Positions 46,445 through 59,316 are shown, counted from the stretch's first letter. The stretch: DNA of 64,000 nucleotides from Tomocerus qinae (GCA_020055645.1 CM034547.1:42883909-42947908), one strand, 5' to 3'. The notes: generated by a model from the sequence alone, not told the origin. Made by a program: numbers and translations.

Positions 46445-47324
46445 TTAAGCACATTTACTTGAGTGCAAATCAACATTGAGATTGGGATCAAAGCCAATAG
46501 ATTTTAAGTGGCTGTTGACAGCCTCCTTTTCTTCTTTTGTAATTGTTTTGGTTAAGGATGCTGCAAACCAGCCTGAGTCACCATTGTCAAAGCAAAGTAC
46601 AGCTACAAAAACATTGTGGTCATCTTTTCCATCAAAGTAACTCAAATAGGCTTGACCATTTTGAACTGAAAAATATTGAAAGATTTCAATGAAGTTTTCC
46701 AATTTAGGATGGAATTTGTAGAAAATAATGAATAAAAATAGATTTACCGTAAGTAGGATCTTGAGTATTTTGATATTTGCATTGGAAATTGTCGTTATCA
46801 AAATTACAATTCCAATCTGCACTTTTGTCTCCATATCCGAAATATTTTCCTCTAATGTCACTAGTGCTGTCTATGTCAATAGTGAACTTGGTGCACATAT
46901 CAGAATATTCTGAGACAGCATTTTCTGTCAGATTCTTTCCTTGAAGAATTTCGTAAATGTGGTTTCTTGCTTGCTTATTTCCAGTGGTAATGTACCATCC
47001 TTCGTGAGAATGGTCGTGAGCCTAAGAAATCAAAATTGCAAGTTTTAAAATGCCATTATTTAGTTAGAATTATTTAATTTGGATAAAAATGAACAATTAG
47101 GTCCAAATAATATTGCAATAAATTATAACGAGTCAAGGAAATTCGTTTTGCTCTAGGTATTGCAATTTCCTAAGAAAAATATAAAATTGTACCCAATCAA
47201 TGTCGAAATTATCAGCAACAGTTGGGGCAGCACAAAATCCAACGTTTTGTTCTAAAGTGGCACCTTCTATTGATACCGCACCGAATACGGTAAATAATAG
47301 TATAAGGGTTTTGATAGCCATCAT
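46445..47324 (-). CDS. lipocalin-like secreted protein, paralogue 2
   Basis: Three exons (47324-47193, 47021-46748, 46665-46445) encode 208 residues. The signal peptide is MMAIKTLILLFTVFGAVSIEG. The mature start reads VGFCAAPTVADNFDIDW, then HSHEGWY, then a middle exon with MCTKFTIDID and DWNCNF, and the end exon AYLSYFDG ... VAVLCFDNGDSGWFAASLTK with a final CA. The NFD-W-GWY start and Cys-ended tail suggest a lipocalin. The last two introns correspond exactly in position and phase to those of paralogue 1, which has one extra intron near the signal-peptide junction. This points to tandem duplication in the same orientation, about 1.7 kb apart. Confidence 0.65.
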
Positions 47325-47420
47325 GATTAAAATAATCCGAAAATTATTAGAAAATTTTCAAACTTATTGTATTTGTTCTTGGTTCTCTTCTCTATGATCT
47401 AATTGAGCAAAGCTTCTGTC

Positions 47421-47430
47421 ATTTATATAC
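47421..47430 (-). promoter_or_regulatory. TATA box of lipocalin-like gene 2
   Basis: The minus strand reads GTATATAAAT about 100 bp upstream of the start codon, the same spacing as in paralogue 1. Confidence 0.55.
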
Positions 47431-48647
47431 TAAATGAAAATGACATAAAAACTCATTATTTTTTACTTTTCACTTTTGGCATCTGTAGAATGGAACATGG
47501 CTATAAATTGTTTTAGAAAAATAAATGAAATTTTAACATTTCTTAAGTGCTTGTACAAGTCGTGTTAAACAATAAAGATGAGAATTGAGTAAGGGCGTTT
47601 ACCTCTTTTTTGCGAAATAGATCGTAACTTATCAGATTAAGCTTCAACATTCCTGATGATTACGCGATTACAGTGCAAAGAATAAATTATGTATCTTTAA
47701 ATGACATTATCATAGCCTGTTCCTTGATGAAAAGATAGAAAGCTTTAAATTCTGTTCTCAATTAAACGGGACAATTTCTTTCTGTGCATAATTTGTCTTC
47801 TAAGCCTTAAAATTGTATGTGAACCTTGAAAAGTGTGCATTTAAGTTGTAAATTAAATTATGGGTAAACATATTTTTCTTCATAAATGTAAAATTTTTAG
47901 CACATGCTTTTTCTTCTTTCATTCGTAATTAATAAAATTATAGTAAGGTACCTTCTTCAACCATGTAATAGCAAGAATAATGACCATTTTGCTGCGGCTA
48001 TAAAGGTAGATACAACCAATGATAAGATTTTGTTATAAGAGTTAGGCATACCACAATTTACGAGAGCAAGAATCACAATGCATATGACTCATGCAAAAAC
48101 ATGCAGAATCAAGCCAACAAAGGGCAAGGTCATAAAAATAGGCGTAACGATGAATTAAGTAGCATTGAGTTAAATGTTTAAGCTAGTCTTTGTTCAGGTA
48201 CTAATTGAAAGGATTTAGCCCGCAGATGTAGATTATTTAGTTCTTTGCGAATTTTAAAGATTTTGCAGTTTGATTTTGTAATAGTTTTCTGGTACTACCA
48301 ACATGATGCTGTGAGAGAGTATTGTGGAGGCAAGAAAGTTGGAATGAAAATAATTTAGGTAATTTGATATGAATAGATTGTTCCCAAGAAAAATAATGTT
48401 TATCGAACAATATTTTAAGACATGGCAATCCACAACAAAAAATTCCATGAATTGTTAGAAAGATTTTTACCATAAAATTAAAAATGCTCAGTAATTTAGT
48501 AATAGTATTATTTATTTATAATTATTGCATAATAAATATATAGAAACATTGGATGACTCAATCTATCTTTAGTTTTAAGTTTTTGTTTAAGTTTTAAGCT
48601 ATTGAAAGCAGGACAAGAGAGAATTTCAATTTTTAATGTCCATAGTT
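47431..48647. other. spacer, no gene seen
   Basis: AT-rich DNA. The frame at 48237-48473 (minus) is not supported by composition or motifs. Confidence 0.4.
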
Positions 48648-49097
48648 TTAAGACCGTTTTGAACTATCCCAATCAACTGTTGGGGCGTCACGGGAAGAAA
48701 ACACACCACCACTAACGTTCCACAGTTTACTGTCTCGAGTGTCTCTAAAAAATTCACATAAAAATTTAAACAGTTGTAAATAGTGATATTATGATGTATA
48801 TACGTAATGTCTAGGCATAAATATATACCGATAATGGTCTTAATAAGTCTTTTTTGAAAATATTACTATCCAATTACCTATGAATTTCCTGATTTTCGCT
48901 TGCAGGAATGGCAGCCCCATCAGCCCCGGTGGCAAAATATACGATGCAAAAAGTTGCAATCATTCCGATGATCTAATCAGTATAACCACAAATACATAAA
49001 ATGATGGTAAATCACATGAATTCCAAAAACTGCATAATATTAAAATAGTTACAAAATACGTTTCGAAAATATGACTCACCAAAGTTTTAGACTGCAT
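48648..49097 (-). CDS. small secreted peptide precursor, 69 residues
   Basis: Three short exons (49097-49080, 48972-48878, 48744-48648) sum to exactly 210 nt. All junctions are GT-AG. The product opens with a hydrophobic signal sequence split by the first intron (MQSKTL, then IIGMIATFCIVYFATGADG). The mature part is about 42 residues, hydrophilic and without cysteines: AIPASENQEIHRDTRDSKLW, then NVSGGVFSSRDAPTVDWDSS and a KRS end. Lys-Arg near the C terminus is a possible processing site. It lacks an amidation signal and matches no neuropeptide family I can name. A strong TATA box precedes it, and the multi-exon frame closes perfectly. Its small exons would hide it from simple open-frame searches. 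Confidence 0.6.
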
Positions 49098-49250
49098 TAT
49101 GGATATATTTTACAATGTTTGTCTCCGTTTATGACTTGTTCTTCAGAAATCTTTAATAACAAATTTTCAAAAATAGTTTGAATTCGGGTTAGTTAGTTTT
49201 CAGGAAGAGGAGTGTTAATGAAGTATGAATTGGGGTTTACAAACACTCTG

Positions 49251-49260
49251 TATTTATACT
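49251..49260 (-). promoter_or_regulatory. TATA box of the small secreted peptide gene
   Basis: AGTATAAATA on the minus strand, close to a textbook TATA box. It lies about 155 bp upstream of the ATG and implies a leader of roughly 125 nt. Confidence 0.55.
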
Positions 49261-51353
49261 CAATTTTACATGATATCTATCCATGCATACTAATCGGTTA
49301 ATGGTTATGATTTGCGATTATCTTTCGTGTTTTCATAATAAACGTTTGTAATCACGAAGTCATGAAATATGGTGAGTCAATGAGTGGAAAGTGGAAGAAT
49401 GAACAAAAGTTAGAAAACTCCAGAAAAATTTCCGCTGTATTATGCAAGATGCAGAATCATCAGCATCACATTTACAATTCCATAATTATGATCATATGGG
49501 GCATGGACATCAGTTACACATTATAGGGAATAATAGCTACATGTATGCAAACCGCAACATTGATTGGTATGGAGTGGTATGTAGTATAAGTACAATAAAA
49601 ACAATACTCTTAATTGTAATCCACTTGTGAATGGTAATGGGTAGACGAAAGTCTCAAGTTTCAAGCAAGACACGGAAAAATAGTATTAGGATAATCAGTA
49701 ATCACGAAGGGGGAATGAGCTTATAGCAGTTTTAAACTATTTAACCACACAACTATATTTCTAACTGATGTAACGTTTAGAAATAAGGGCATTTTATTAA
49801 GTCCCGATTTTGCACTACAAAACAACGAAATATACCTAACTATGAACTAGCACTCCATAGTACTGTGCTGCAAATCGCACCGAAAAGCGCCTTTCGGACT
49901 GGTAAGTGATTAGTAAGTGATTTGTAGTAGTAGTGATTGGTAAGTCATTACCCACATAATCCACTGACGTTTGTAGCTGCACAATTTTAGTACTCTATCC
50001 AAGGCTTAAAAAATGTCAAAAGTGATCAACTGAAGTATGCCTCTATGATTAATTGAATGACTCAAAGTTTACATAATCGACATCTCCATTTAATAGTCAC
50101 GGATAATCACTCCTATAATAATAATGACTAATGGAAATTTGTAAGTAGGTAACTGCTCATTAGTGGCAAGTAACACACTGTGTAATTTACCATTGCCATA
50201 ACCAATTATAAGAATAGTACATAACTAATAGTAATAGTATTGAGTATCCGTTATCCATATATTTGTTCCTGTAATATATCTAATGTCTGAAGTCTAAAAC
50301 TAAATTATACCCAATGTTATGTGGTGGAATTTTGTTCATTTAGGTACTGTACTTAAAAGTGGTATTATTGTGCTACCAAATACTATCCCAGAGAACGAAA
50401 CTTAATGACAAATGTAAACAACCATTCACTGCACTGATTTCCATCGTTCCATCATCATTATGCTGAAAATTTTGATACCAAATGGAAAAATTATTTGCAT
50501 TAGGCATGCATGTATAAATTGTATGATTAATCATGCTACATCATAAGATTATATATCCCATGATGTCTATGATGGCAAGTACTTTCAGTGTTTTGATGAC
50601 AATGAAAATTGAAACCATCTGTTTTCTGATTAACCTTAGTAGATCGAATGTATAATTTAATAATTATGAGAATTTGAATGAATCAAATTCCTACCGGAAT
50701 TGGGAATTTCAGTATTATTTAGATGTGATTTGAGGATTTAAAATGAAAATTGAATAATATAGTAATTTAATTGAGATTGATATTTCAATCAACAGGCCGA
50801 ACAGTACTAAATATATTAGCATAACAAAATATTAGTGCCCCTATGTCTTGTCTTGTCTAACATATTCGAATGTCGGTGGATGGAAGATACTTAATTTGCA
50901 AAGAAGATGTAATTTTTGGTAACGCTAATTCTAAACCAATAAGGAAGAAGTTTGGTAAATTGGCAGTCGCAGCTATATCTCAATAGCAATAGCAGTCTTA
51001 TTGTACAAAGACATGTTTTAGTCTATGCTTAATTTGTAGTGTGTCGGACCGGACTGCAAACTGCAAAGTGGAAATTGTCCGATTTTCCATTTCAATTGCT
51101 CGCCAAATATGACGGGGTGCGTTGAGAATTTGAGAACTTTAAGCTGAGTATTGCTGCAGTTGGCTCCACTGTTCAAATGCTTTCTTCCCATAAAATCTAA
51201 CCTCCTGATCAGACATTAAAATTTTGAATTATTTATGTGAAATATTTTACTTTTTGCAATAATTGGACTGTGCAGAGTGGCTCATCACTACTCTATAAAA
51301 TAGTGTGCATTTTGGTCGGCAGAAAGTTTATCTCACTCGAAATCTGTTGGAAA
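49261..51353. other. gene-poor spacer
   Basis: AT-rich divergent spacer between the secreted peptide gene and SDHD. No coding or RNA gene recognised. Confidence 0.4.
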
Positions 51354-52144
51354 ATGAGCTACCTACTTGGTCGACTAGTTCTTGCCAGGGGTATTTTTTA
51401 TATTTCATATTTGACCTTTTTTATTTATGTAGCTGTAGCTAACAATTTTCGAGTATAACTTAAATTAAGTTTAGATAAGACGATAATAATTGATTCTAAT
51501 GTCTATTTCCGTTAAATTATAGGGGCTTCAGCCAACCCTTTTGGAAAAGTCACATTGAAATCCTTTAGCTCACTTCAGATCTCAAAAGGAGCTCCAGCAA
51601 TTTTGGGAAATATGTCGGATTCTCACAACAAAAGAATTTTACCATCAAAATTGTCTATACAACCAGCTCGCTTATCATCACAAGGGGATCATGTAGCATT
51701 GTGGACCGCAGAAAAGATTTTCTCAGGAATTCTTATCCCCGTAATACCGCTAGCCCTCATGTTCCCAAATCCAGCGCTTGACTATTTAATGGCGTTTACT
51801 ATCACCATTCATTCTCATTGGTAAGTTCTATTACTATTAGAGTAATGTGTTAGTATTTCGAATTTCACGTCCACTTGTCTACATATCTACGACTGACGAA
51901 TGTTTAATTTCTTACTGTGTAACTTTATGCAACTGGGTAGCTAATGGGGCAACTTTTTGTTTACAGGGGTATCGAAGCAATTGTTGTCGACTATGTTCGA
52001 GAATCCGTCTTCGGCTCAGTCATCCCAAAAGTCGGTGTTGCTTTGGTGTACGCGCTGAGCGCAATGACCCTCGGAGGTCTTTTCTATTTTACGTATACTG
52101 ACGTAGGGCTTGGCAATGCTGTTAGAATGTTGTGGAAGTTGTAA
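51354..52144 (+). CDS. SDHD: succinate dehydrogenase small cytochrome b subunit (CybS), complex II
   Basis: Exons 51354-51390, 51523-51820 and 51967-52144 total 513 nt, 170 residues. The N terminus is basic and hydroxylated, a mitochondrial presequence. The mature region follows the SDHD pattern: ALWTAEKIFSGILIPVIPLA for helix 1, then MAFTITIHSHWGIEAIVVDY. The H-x-HWG segment carries the heme-ligand histidine, and the DY pair lies at the ubiquinone pocket. The last helix ends TYTDVGLGNAVRMLWKL, nearly the same ending as the human protein. With SDHC it anchors the SDHA/SDHB dimer in the inner membrane and passes electrons from succinate to ubiquinone. Length is normal for the family. Confidence 0.95.
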
Positions 52145-53872
52145 ACTTAAATCTTGTAAATGTGAATAGACGTGGTTATCAAAAGTAATACCATGTAATA
52201 CTATTGTAGAAATGTACTCGAATGTGTAACAAAGTGCATATACATACATACATTATAATGTAAGCTATACACGGAATAAAAATATTTATTATGAATGTAA
52301 CGGTGTTTGGATTGTTTAAAACTTTCGTTTTTTTGCGTACATATTTGGTTTGTTTAGTATGTTCGATATATTTAAAATGTTTAGCAATTTAGTCACGTTC
52401 GAAATAGAAAATATATGAAATCCTGATAGTTTGGAAGACTTGAAACATTTCTTGAGTTTGTAGAAAGTACTTGGATGTTTTGATATATGCAATATCATGT
52501 TTATTACATCAAGTTTATCGGCCCGAAACCATATAGGTTTGTTATAAATCAAAGTTTTGGTTTTTTTGTAAATACATTTTTATCCTAGGCATTTTACGTA
52601 TGTATATCCGACCTGTACTAATTTCCTGAAACATATACGCCTTTAAAACCGTTAAATAGCTGTTTTAAAATGACCACCGCCTCCTCACCCTCCTCTGCAA
52701 CCTGTGTCTTACTTCAACCACAAATGCAATATATTGGGGCAACAGGGGGAACGAAAGCAATATATTGGGGAAACGGGGGCAACTAATTCAATAGGTTACG
52801 TATAGGCCAAAGCCTCTGCCTTCTGCTTTAGGCCTTGTCCCACATACTGTACAGTTTAGCTGGCGGCTTGTGTGGCGACATTTGAGTGCAATCGTCAGCC
52901 GCGAGCCAAGAAAATACAAACACACCAATCATGATGATGAGCGAAGTGCAAGTTGTAGTGTTCTACTGTGTTCTACTGTTTAGTTCGCACTCCCAACGTC
53001 ACACAAGGGGCGCTGGGGCCAGGCAAGTGGTAATTATCCACTCGCCTGGCTCGCTTTTCGTGCTTCTAGTCTATATACTAGTAGGTATAATAAAATTCTG
53101 TGGTATAGGCACATTAGAAGCACTTGGGACAACGGGGGAAATAAATTAGGTAAATAGTTAAGTGGCAAAACTTGGGGCAATTGTGTCAACGAGATCCCGC
53201 TGCCTAAATCCAGGCAATTTATAAGGGTGAAAAAGTATATCCATCAAGCCGTCATAAATGTTACCGTCAAAAGTAAATTTTAGAGTCTTTTGTAGCCGCC
53301 ACGATCCACTTCCTACACTCCAACTTAGAACGTTATTGCTATTAGTGTTGCAAAAATTGAGATGATTTTTATGGCGAATTTTATGCATATACAATAAATA
53401 TAAAGGCCATTTTAGCGACTGGCTAACAAAGAATTTTAACCAGCCGGATAGCCATTTAGCCAGCCATTTTAGCCGACCAGCCGGCTGGTCACCGAACACT
53501 GTCTGTGAGCCGAAAAGCATCCTTCGCGTTCGCTGCCTTCGGTGAAAGTTGAAGTTTGAAGTTTAACAAGGATGCTGGCAAATACCGCTAAATTTGGTTG
53601 CCATTATTGGAATTATTGGAACTGGAAATGGAAGTAAAAAATAACCTGAAATGAATTTGCCTGAATTTCGGTTGATTTCAAAGTTTTTTGACAACTGCTT
53701 TTTGACACAGTTAACATTTAACAGTAGCTTTTAATTTAACTAACGAGTGACAAGTAGAAGATAGCTGTTTATCCGAACTAAATCTAACATTCACCGCAAC
53801 GCAATACAACTATATACAATACACAACTATCAACTACACTTAATTTTGAATATTGCATCGTACATTCGGAAA
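52145..53872. other. spacer with short palindromes, no gene seen
   Basis: The left part is the SDHD 3' flank. From about 52670 to 53530 the DNA is GC-richer, with repeated phrases such as ATATTGGGG and CAACGGGGG. It includes a hairpin CCAGGCAAGTGG/CCACTCGCCTGG (53018-53049) and the perfect 16-mer GACCAGCCGGCTGGTC near 53474. It is probably old repeat debris. Confidence 0.4.
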
Positions 53873-56233
53873 ATGTCAGTTTCAGAAGCAACCACACAAG
53901 ACGATGATCTATGTTGCTGTGAATATGTCAATGCTCAAGGTGAGCGAACGCATATTTTGGCATTTTTCTGTGAATGCGATCTCATTGACGATTCTTTTGA
54001 TAGGTAATTTTTTCTTAAAACAATAAATTATTAGTATAGTAACTAGTAAGCCGTAAGCCTTATCTGTACTTTCCCAACAAAGTGTTGTCTGTTCATTCTA
54101 AACAAATTGACCCTTTCAGAGAAACTCGTTTGGGCGGAAAATTGTAGGAATTTACATTGAAAGAGTACGGATTTTTTAGAAAATTGCCTGTTACTTTTGA
54201 TCTAAAAGAGTAAAGTGGCATATCTCAGCAAGTGTAAGATGGGAAATTTAATCAGCTTTGCATATCTGTAAAGCACAAATCTACGATATCTACATCTCAA
54301 ATTATTGTCATTTTACCAAAGCACCTTTTTCGACATGGGGGAGAATATAGCCATTGGATTTAATAAGATGCGAGGCGACACTTATTAATAATACAAAGAC
54401 TGTTATCCCCCCATGTCGAAAAAGGTGTTTTGGTAAAATGATCATAATTTGAGTTATATATAGACATCGTAGGAAGTTGTGCTTTACAGATATGCGAAAC
54501 TGATATGCCAACTTCCACTCACTGACATATGCCACTTTACTCTTTTAGATCAAAAGTTACAGGCAGTTTTCTAAAAAGTCCGTACTCTTTCAATGTAAAT
54601 TCCTACAATTTTCCGCCCAACGAGATTCTCTGAAAGGGTTTCCACAGTCTGAAAGGGTCAATTGGTTTACAGTCTGTATAACATTATCAATGATCCACAT
54701 TCACATATTATTCTGGTTTTATGATGCATTTATAAATCTGTTTGCAGATTATTTCATAAACAAGAAAGGCCGTTTCCTCCCGGTAGAATGAATGATATTC
54801 TTCACACAATTTTTGACAGAATGAGAGTTCCTTATTATGGTGGTGCTAAAAAGCTATCGATGGATACTGTTGCACCAATGATTATTCTTCCCTTGTGGAT
54901 GTATTGGGCAACCTGGGGCCCATGTTGGACGATTGCTTCGATTGTCTCATTGCCGTTCCTGATTCGGATGTTAGGGAGATCTCTTCGTAAAACCAACAGT
55001 GTCAAACATTTCTACTACTGCTTCACGGTTTTAGGGATTATCATGTGGCATTTGGTAAATCAAAGTTAAAAATATATTTTAATATTCAATGAAGCTTAAG
55101 CATTTTTCTCATATTAATTAAAGTACAATAATCTATAGTACTATAGAAGTTCATTATAATTATTTATTATTCAATGTCCTCCTTGACACAGTAATATAAT
55201 ACCATATGCTGACTGAGGTTAACGACAACAGTATAAACAATTCTACTGCATTCTATTCAACTTTTATCTAAAAATGGATAACATCTGTTTTAATGTCAAA
55301 ATAATGATCAAAAGTTTCTTCTGGAAAATTAAATTATTCTTTCTTTTGCATGGTTAACTTTTTCAACTCTAAAGAACAGCCAATTACGGAAGGAGAAACA
55401 AGACATTCGTTCGATGGGAATATTATATAATTTTTTTCATTGCAATTTTTGTGTTTTAACTAGATTTTCGAGACTGTAATAATGCCCGAATTGAAAGTCA
55501 CGAGAAAAGAATACGTTACCAGCATGATGCTTATTACTGCTACCATATTTACCATATACAAAACAAAAACCTTAGTTGCGGATGATTCCCATGAAAATGA
55601 AACTTCTAGCGAGAGCTTGCCTCATTACTACTACTGCCGAAGTTGTGAAAAGACAATTATAAAACGAGATCACCATTGCGTGTGGCTGAATTGCTGCGTG
55701 GGTGTCAAAAATAGGTATTGGTTTATCGGATTCCTACTGACATGTTCTGCTTGGATCATCTTCACAACGTACTTATCCCTTACTTCGATTTGCTACCCGG
55801 TTTACCTATTCAAGGGGAAAGACTACGGATTTTTTCTGGTTCCGTTAAATTGCCCTGACGCATATCATCGTTTTGGGTAATTAAACTTTAAATTCATATT
55901 CTTGGTAAAATTTAAACAAAATATTGCAAATGTCAAAATTGTTCACTGAAAGGAAACAAAATTTTATTAGCACTCTAATAATTTTCTTACTTAAATATTT
56001 TTATCCTAAGTTGTATACTTCTTGGTTGTCTGGAGGCTTGTTAATAAAAATTAAATTAACTTTTAACAATTTATTTATTTAGTGCAAGCATTTGCTTCGT
56101 TGCGGCGATGTATGCTCTGTGTGTTGCCATTTTCTTGATGGCTATCGCTACACATCAGTTGAGGATGCTGTACAAGGGATTGTCTTATTTGGAGTGGAAG
56201 TACGGTTCGAAAGTGGACATTAGAAAACCTTGA
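53873..56233 (+). CDS. ZDHHC23-like protein S-palmitoyltransferase
   Basis: Four exons (53873-54003, 54748-55054, 55464-55876, 56083-56233) give 1002 nt and 333 residues. The N-terminal LCCCEYVNAQGERTHILAFF and acidic CDLIDDSFDRLF are the ZDHHC23 hallmark. At least four hydrophobic helices follow. The catalytic DHHC lies in CRSCEKTIIKRDHHCVWLNC, with CVGVKNRYWF next, as in palmitoyltransferases that acylate cysteines of membrane proteins through a DHHC-Cys intermediate. The cysteine-rich zinc region is reduced: the first CxxC is missing upstream and the third finger Cys is Thr. DHHC itself is intact. Intron 1 holds a palindromic element. Confidence 0.85.
54107..54661. mobile_element. palindromic MITE in intron 1 of the ZDHHC23-like gene, about 555 bp
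   Basis: It starts TTGACCCTTTCAGA and ends TCTGAAAGGGTCAA. The arms pair through GGCGGAAAATTGTAGGAATT, the AAAGTGGCATAT segment and an inner hairpin TTTGGTAAAATG-type core around ACCTTTTTCGACATGGGGG. The right end has a second TCTGAAAGGG 20-odd bp inward, a small duplication. Target duplication is not clear. Confidence 0.8.
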
Positions 56234-56854
56234 GGATTAGTGATTGATAAAGAAAAGACTAAATAGTACTAAGTAAGTAAGTAAGTACTTATGTAACTAA
56301 TATATGCATTCCTCTGTCATCGACAACATTGTTTTTAACTTTACTTTGATAATTTTTACTGAGCCTGTTTTAAGTATTAAGATGTAATGTTTGATGTTAG
56401 TATAGTAAATTTAATTTACATTTGCGGAATATATGTAGAATGATTATTAGTGTTCAATTTAATGAGTATAATACTGTTAGATAGGCATATATTATTAGAT
56501 TTGATAGAAACTATACAATAGCAAAATTTTATTGCCTGATTAACAGCTGTGGTAGAAGGTGTCGCATAATTCTCTAATCTCACAAGACACGGGTAGTACA
56601 TTAAGGATATTAAAGGCGAGTCAGAGTAACGCAGTCCAAAGCAATATACATACCTGGTTTCAAAAATCAAATAGAAATTAGACTCTAAAGGGCGAAGTTT
56701 TAGAATATTTATTGACTTTTGGTCATAAGCCTTTTTGATAAATCCTGGAAAATGTTTACAATCACTGTAATCACAATGTTTAAGATTGGATTGGAGTGAT
56801 TAGAATTTTAAGTATTTCTATAAAAGAAATATTAGAAAATCTCACCTTTTTAAT

Positions 56855-57260
56855 TCATGAATTCTTTTGAACTTTTATTTTAACATAGTAATTTCTCTCT
56901 TTTATGCGATGAAAATTTTTCAAATTTTTCATATTTTTGCAGTTATTTATTCCTCTCTGGTGGGCTATGTCCTTAAAAATTAATTTAACGTATACGTATA
57001 AAGTATAACTACTTACTACTGCTACTGTCAGTATCACACGTTTATTAGTCAGTATGTCAACAGTGTGTTCACGGTAAGCACAATAATAAAATGCACTTAG
57101 AAATATTGTTAGCCCTATTACTATAATTAACCCTCCTGTCTTGTATTTCTGTGCATAGCAATAAATTGGTTTATAAGTTGCATCAAAAATAGAGTAAAAT
57201 GCTATGTGGGAGTAAAATAAAAAAGCCAATATTAATGCGTTAAGAATGTAACTACAGTGA
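56855..57260 (-). CDS. possible small multi-pass membrane protein exon
   Basis: An open frame of about 130 codons with three hydrophobic segments (ALILAFLFYSHIAFYSIF, GGLIIVIGLTIFLSAFYYC, VILTVAVVSSYTLYVYV), separated by basic loops and followed by a lysine-rich tail. A CTGTAG acceptor sits just before the segment, but no convincing upstream exon with a start was assembled. It may be a real partial gene or chance hydrophobicity in AT-rich DNA. Confidence 0.25.
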
Positions 57261-59316
57261 AGATGTTATATGGAATCATCCGCAACTTTCAACCTTATCG
57301 GCTCTTTCCATGCATAACTATCATCATCTTGTCAATTATTTGGTTTGCCAAAAACGTTTCTGTAAATATCAATTCATCCAATCGACTGATAATATATATA
57401 CCATAATTCCTATTATTTCAATGCGCCGTACATTTAGAAATGTAAGCATATTATAGTGATTTAATTGCAAAACTAAAGGAGACCTTTGAGACCTAAGGTT
57501 ATAAAGAAAATAGTTTGACCGAAAAATGCCCGATATTGGATAAAGGAACACCAGACTCAGGTAGGTGTATTTTTTTCCTATAATGTAATTCATTTGGTAT
57601 CATTGTATGCAAATGCCAGTTGACAGTTGCAATTTCTCTGTCTACTTTATCTAGTCTTGTGAAGTTGTGGTCTCTATCTACATTCGACATTGTATATAGT
57701 AAATGAACGTGTCAGTATCTTCACACTTCACAACGCAACGCTACATACCTATAGATACGTATACCATAATATGCTTGTATGGATAAACTCAAAACCATCG
57801 TTTGCTTGTTACCGCGATAATGCTGGAGCTGAAGCTCCAGTTGTAAGCAGATAGCAGATCCAACTTTCTCGTTGTCTGTATACAAGCTGTATCTGTCTGT
57901 ATGTGTAAGTCTGTATTCTGTGTATCTGTATCTACATTGCAATGTACATAACATGCTGTTTTGTTTTGTGTTTGTGTGTGCACACATTTTGATTCAAAAA
58001 TTCAAATGCTTGTAATTACATTACAATGAAATGAACAGCATTATAAATGTACCTATATCAAACCAAACAAGCAACCCTATCCTAAAAGTATATCAGACAT
58101 AGAAACATGTCTCACTGTCTCACCTTCACTTAAAAACAAGCTTAGCTACACAAGTCTGACTTACACTTACATACAGCACAACAATTAATGTACTTTTGCG
58201 ATTGCCACTGCGAGTGCCTAGTCTAGTTTAAATTTTACATTTCTGTTAGCGAGTTAGTGTACATTTACACGTAAGCTCTGTGTGATAGTTTTATTCTTAT
58301 TTTGTGTATATTTTTCTTCTATTGTGTAGCGTCTGACTGTTTGGCTTTTTATGGATCCTTGACGAATCAGTTAACCAAGCACAAATTCTCCGGGGGACTT
58401 TCGGCACCGTTGCCCGTCGAAGTACGTTCATATCTTTTACCACCCCTTTAGGAAACTTACTTTAGCAATACATCCTAATTTGCAACTATAACGTTATTTG
58501 ACTGTCTGTATAAGGCCTTCATTATTTTGAAGTATGCTGTTAGCGACTAGGTAAATAAGACAGTACTGACAGTAGGAAATCCACACATAACATTACAGCG
58601 GGGTGACGATACAAAAGCAACTTGACACGACGACAGGCACATTTTACTTCATGTCCACGTTGGAGGCATCCTAGAGTGACGTGTTAGGGTAGAATAGAAA
58701 TACCGAATAGAAAATCCTGGTGAATGGGAGAGGACAGTTTCAGTGTGCCTGTTGATTCCGTGGTGTACTGTGTGTATTTCTCGTTTACCAATTTCGATTT
58801 CTATTAACGATTGACATTCTTCAGTTGAGCATCATTTTATTAGTAAGCATATTTATTTTTATATATTTATAGATAACCCGTCAGGGTAGAGCCTATATAT
58901 AAGGATTTTTGCCGTTTCTCCTGTGATCAGCATAAGCATTTATACATTATAGACATTCACTGACAAGCACACTATAATTAGAACTTGTTACTTGCTGCAA
59001 GAAGAAAATATGTTTCATCCGATTCCATTTCCAAATATTTAATTTGCAAGGTTTTTAGAATGTTTTCATAGTAGTGCATTTATTCTACGAATGTTAATTG
59101 CAGAAAACTGGACTTCGCTATTCCTTATCGCAAGCGCGATTAAGTTGTAGCGATAGATAAAGATGTTTGAGAATGTTTTCTATCATTATCATATCAACAC
59201 CATTTAAAATATAACCAATGTGTATCTGGAATGAACATTAACGAAACATAATCAACTGTTTAATTAATGTAATTGTGTTTCTGCATGAAATTTTAGTTTC
59301 AGAATAGCTCGAGATA
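57261..59316. other. upstream region of the piwi gene
   Basis: No supported coding region. The CTATATATAAGG motif near 58890 followed by a leader-like segment could be the piwi core promoter. TTTCAG at about 59298 just before the start codon suggests a 5' UTR intron. Short imperfect palindromes occur (CTGGAGCTGAAGCTCCAG near 57822). Confidence 0.35.
58891..58903 (+). promoter_or_regulatory. candidate TATA box for the piwi gene
   Basis: CTATATATAAGG about 420 bp upstream of the start codon. It is plausible only if a 5' UTR intron ends at the TTTCAG near 59298. Confidence 0.25.

Noticed and set aside
57369..57690. Two overlapping minus-strand frames that might form a spliced gene with the membrane-protein-like exon
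   Set aside because: Attempted junctions used weak donors and ran into stop codons. No coherent protein could be assembled.
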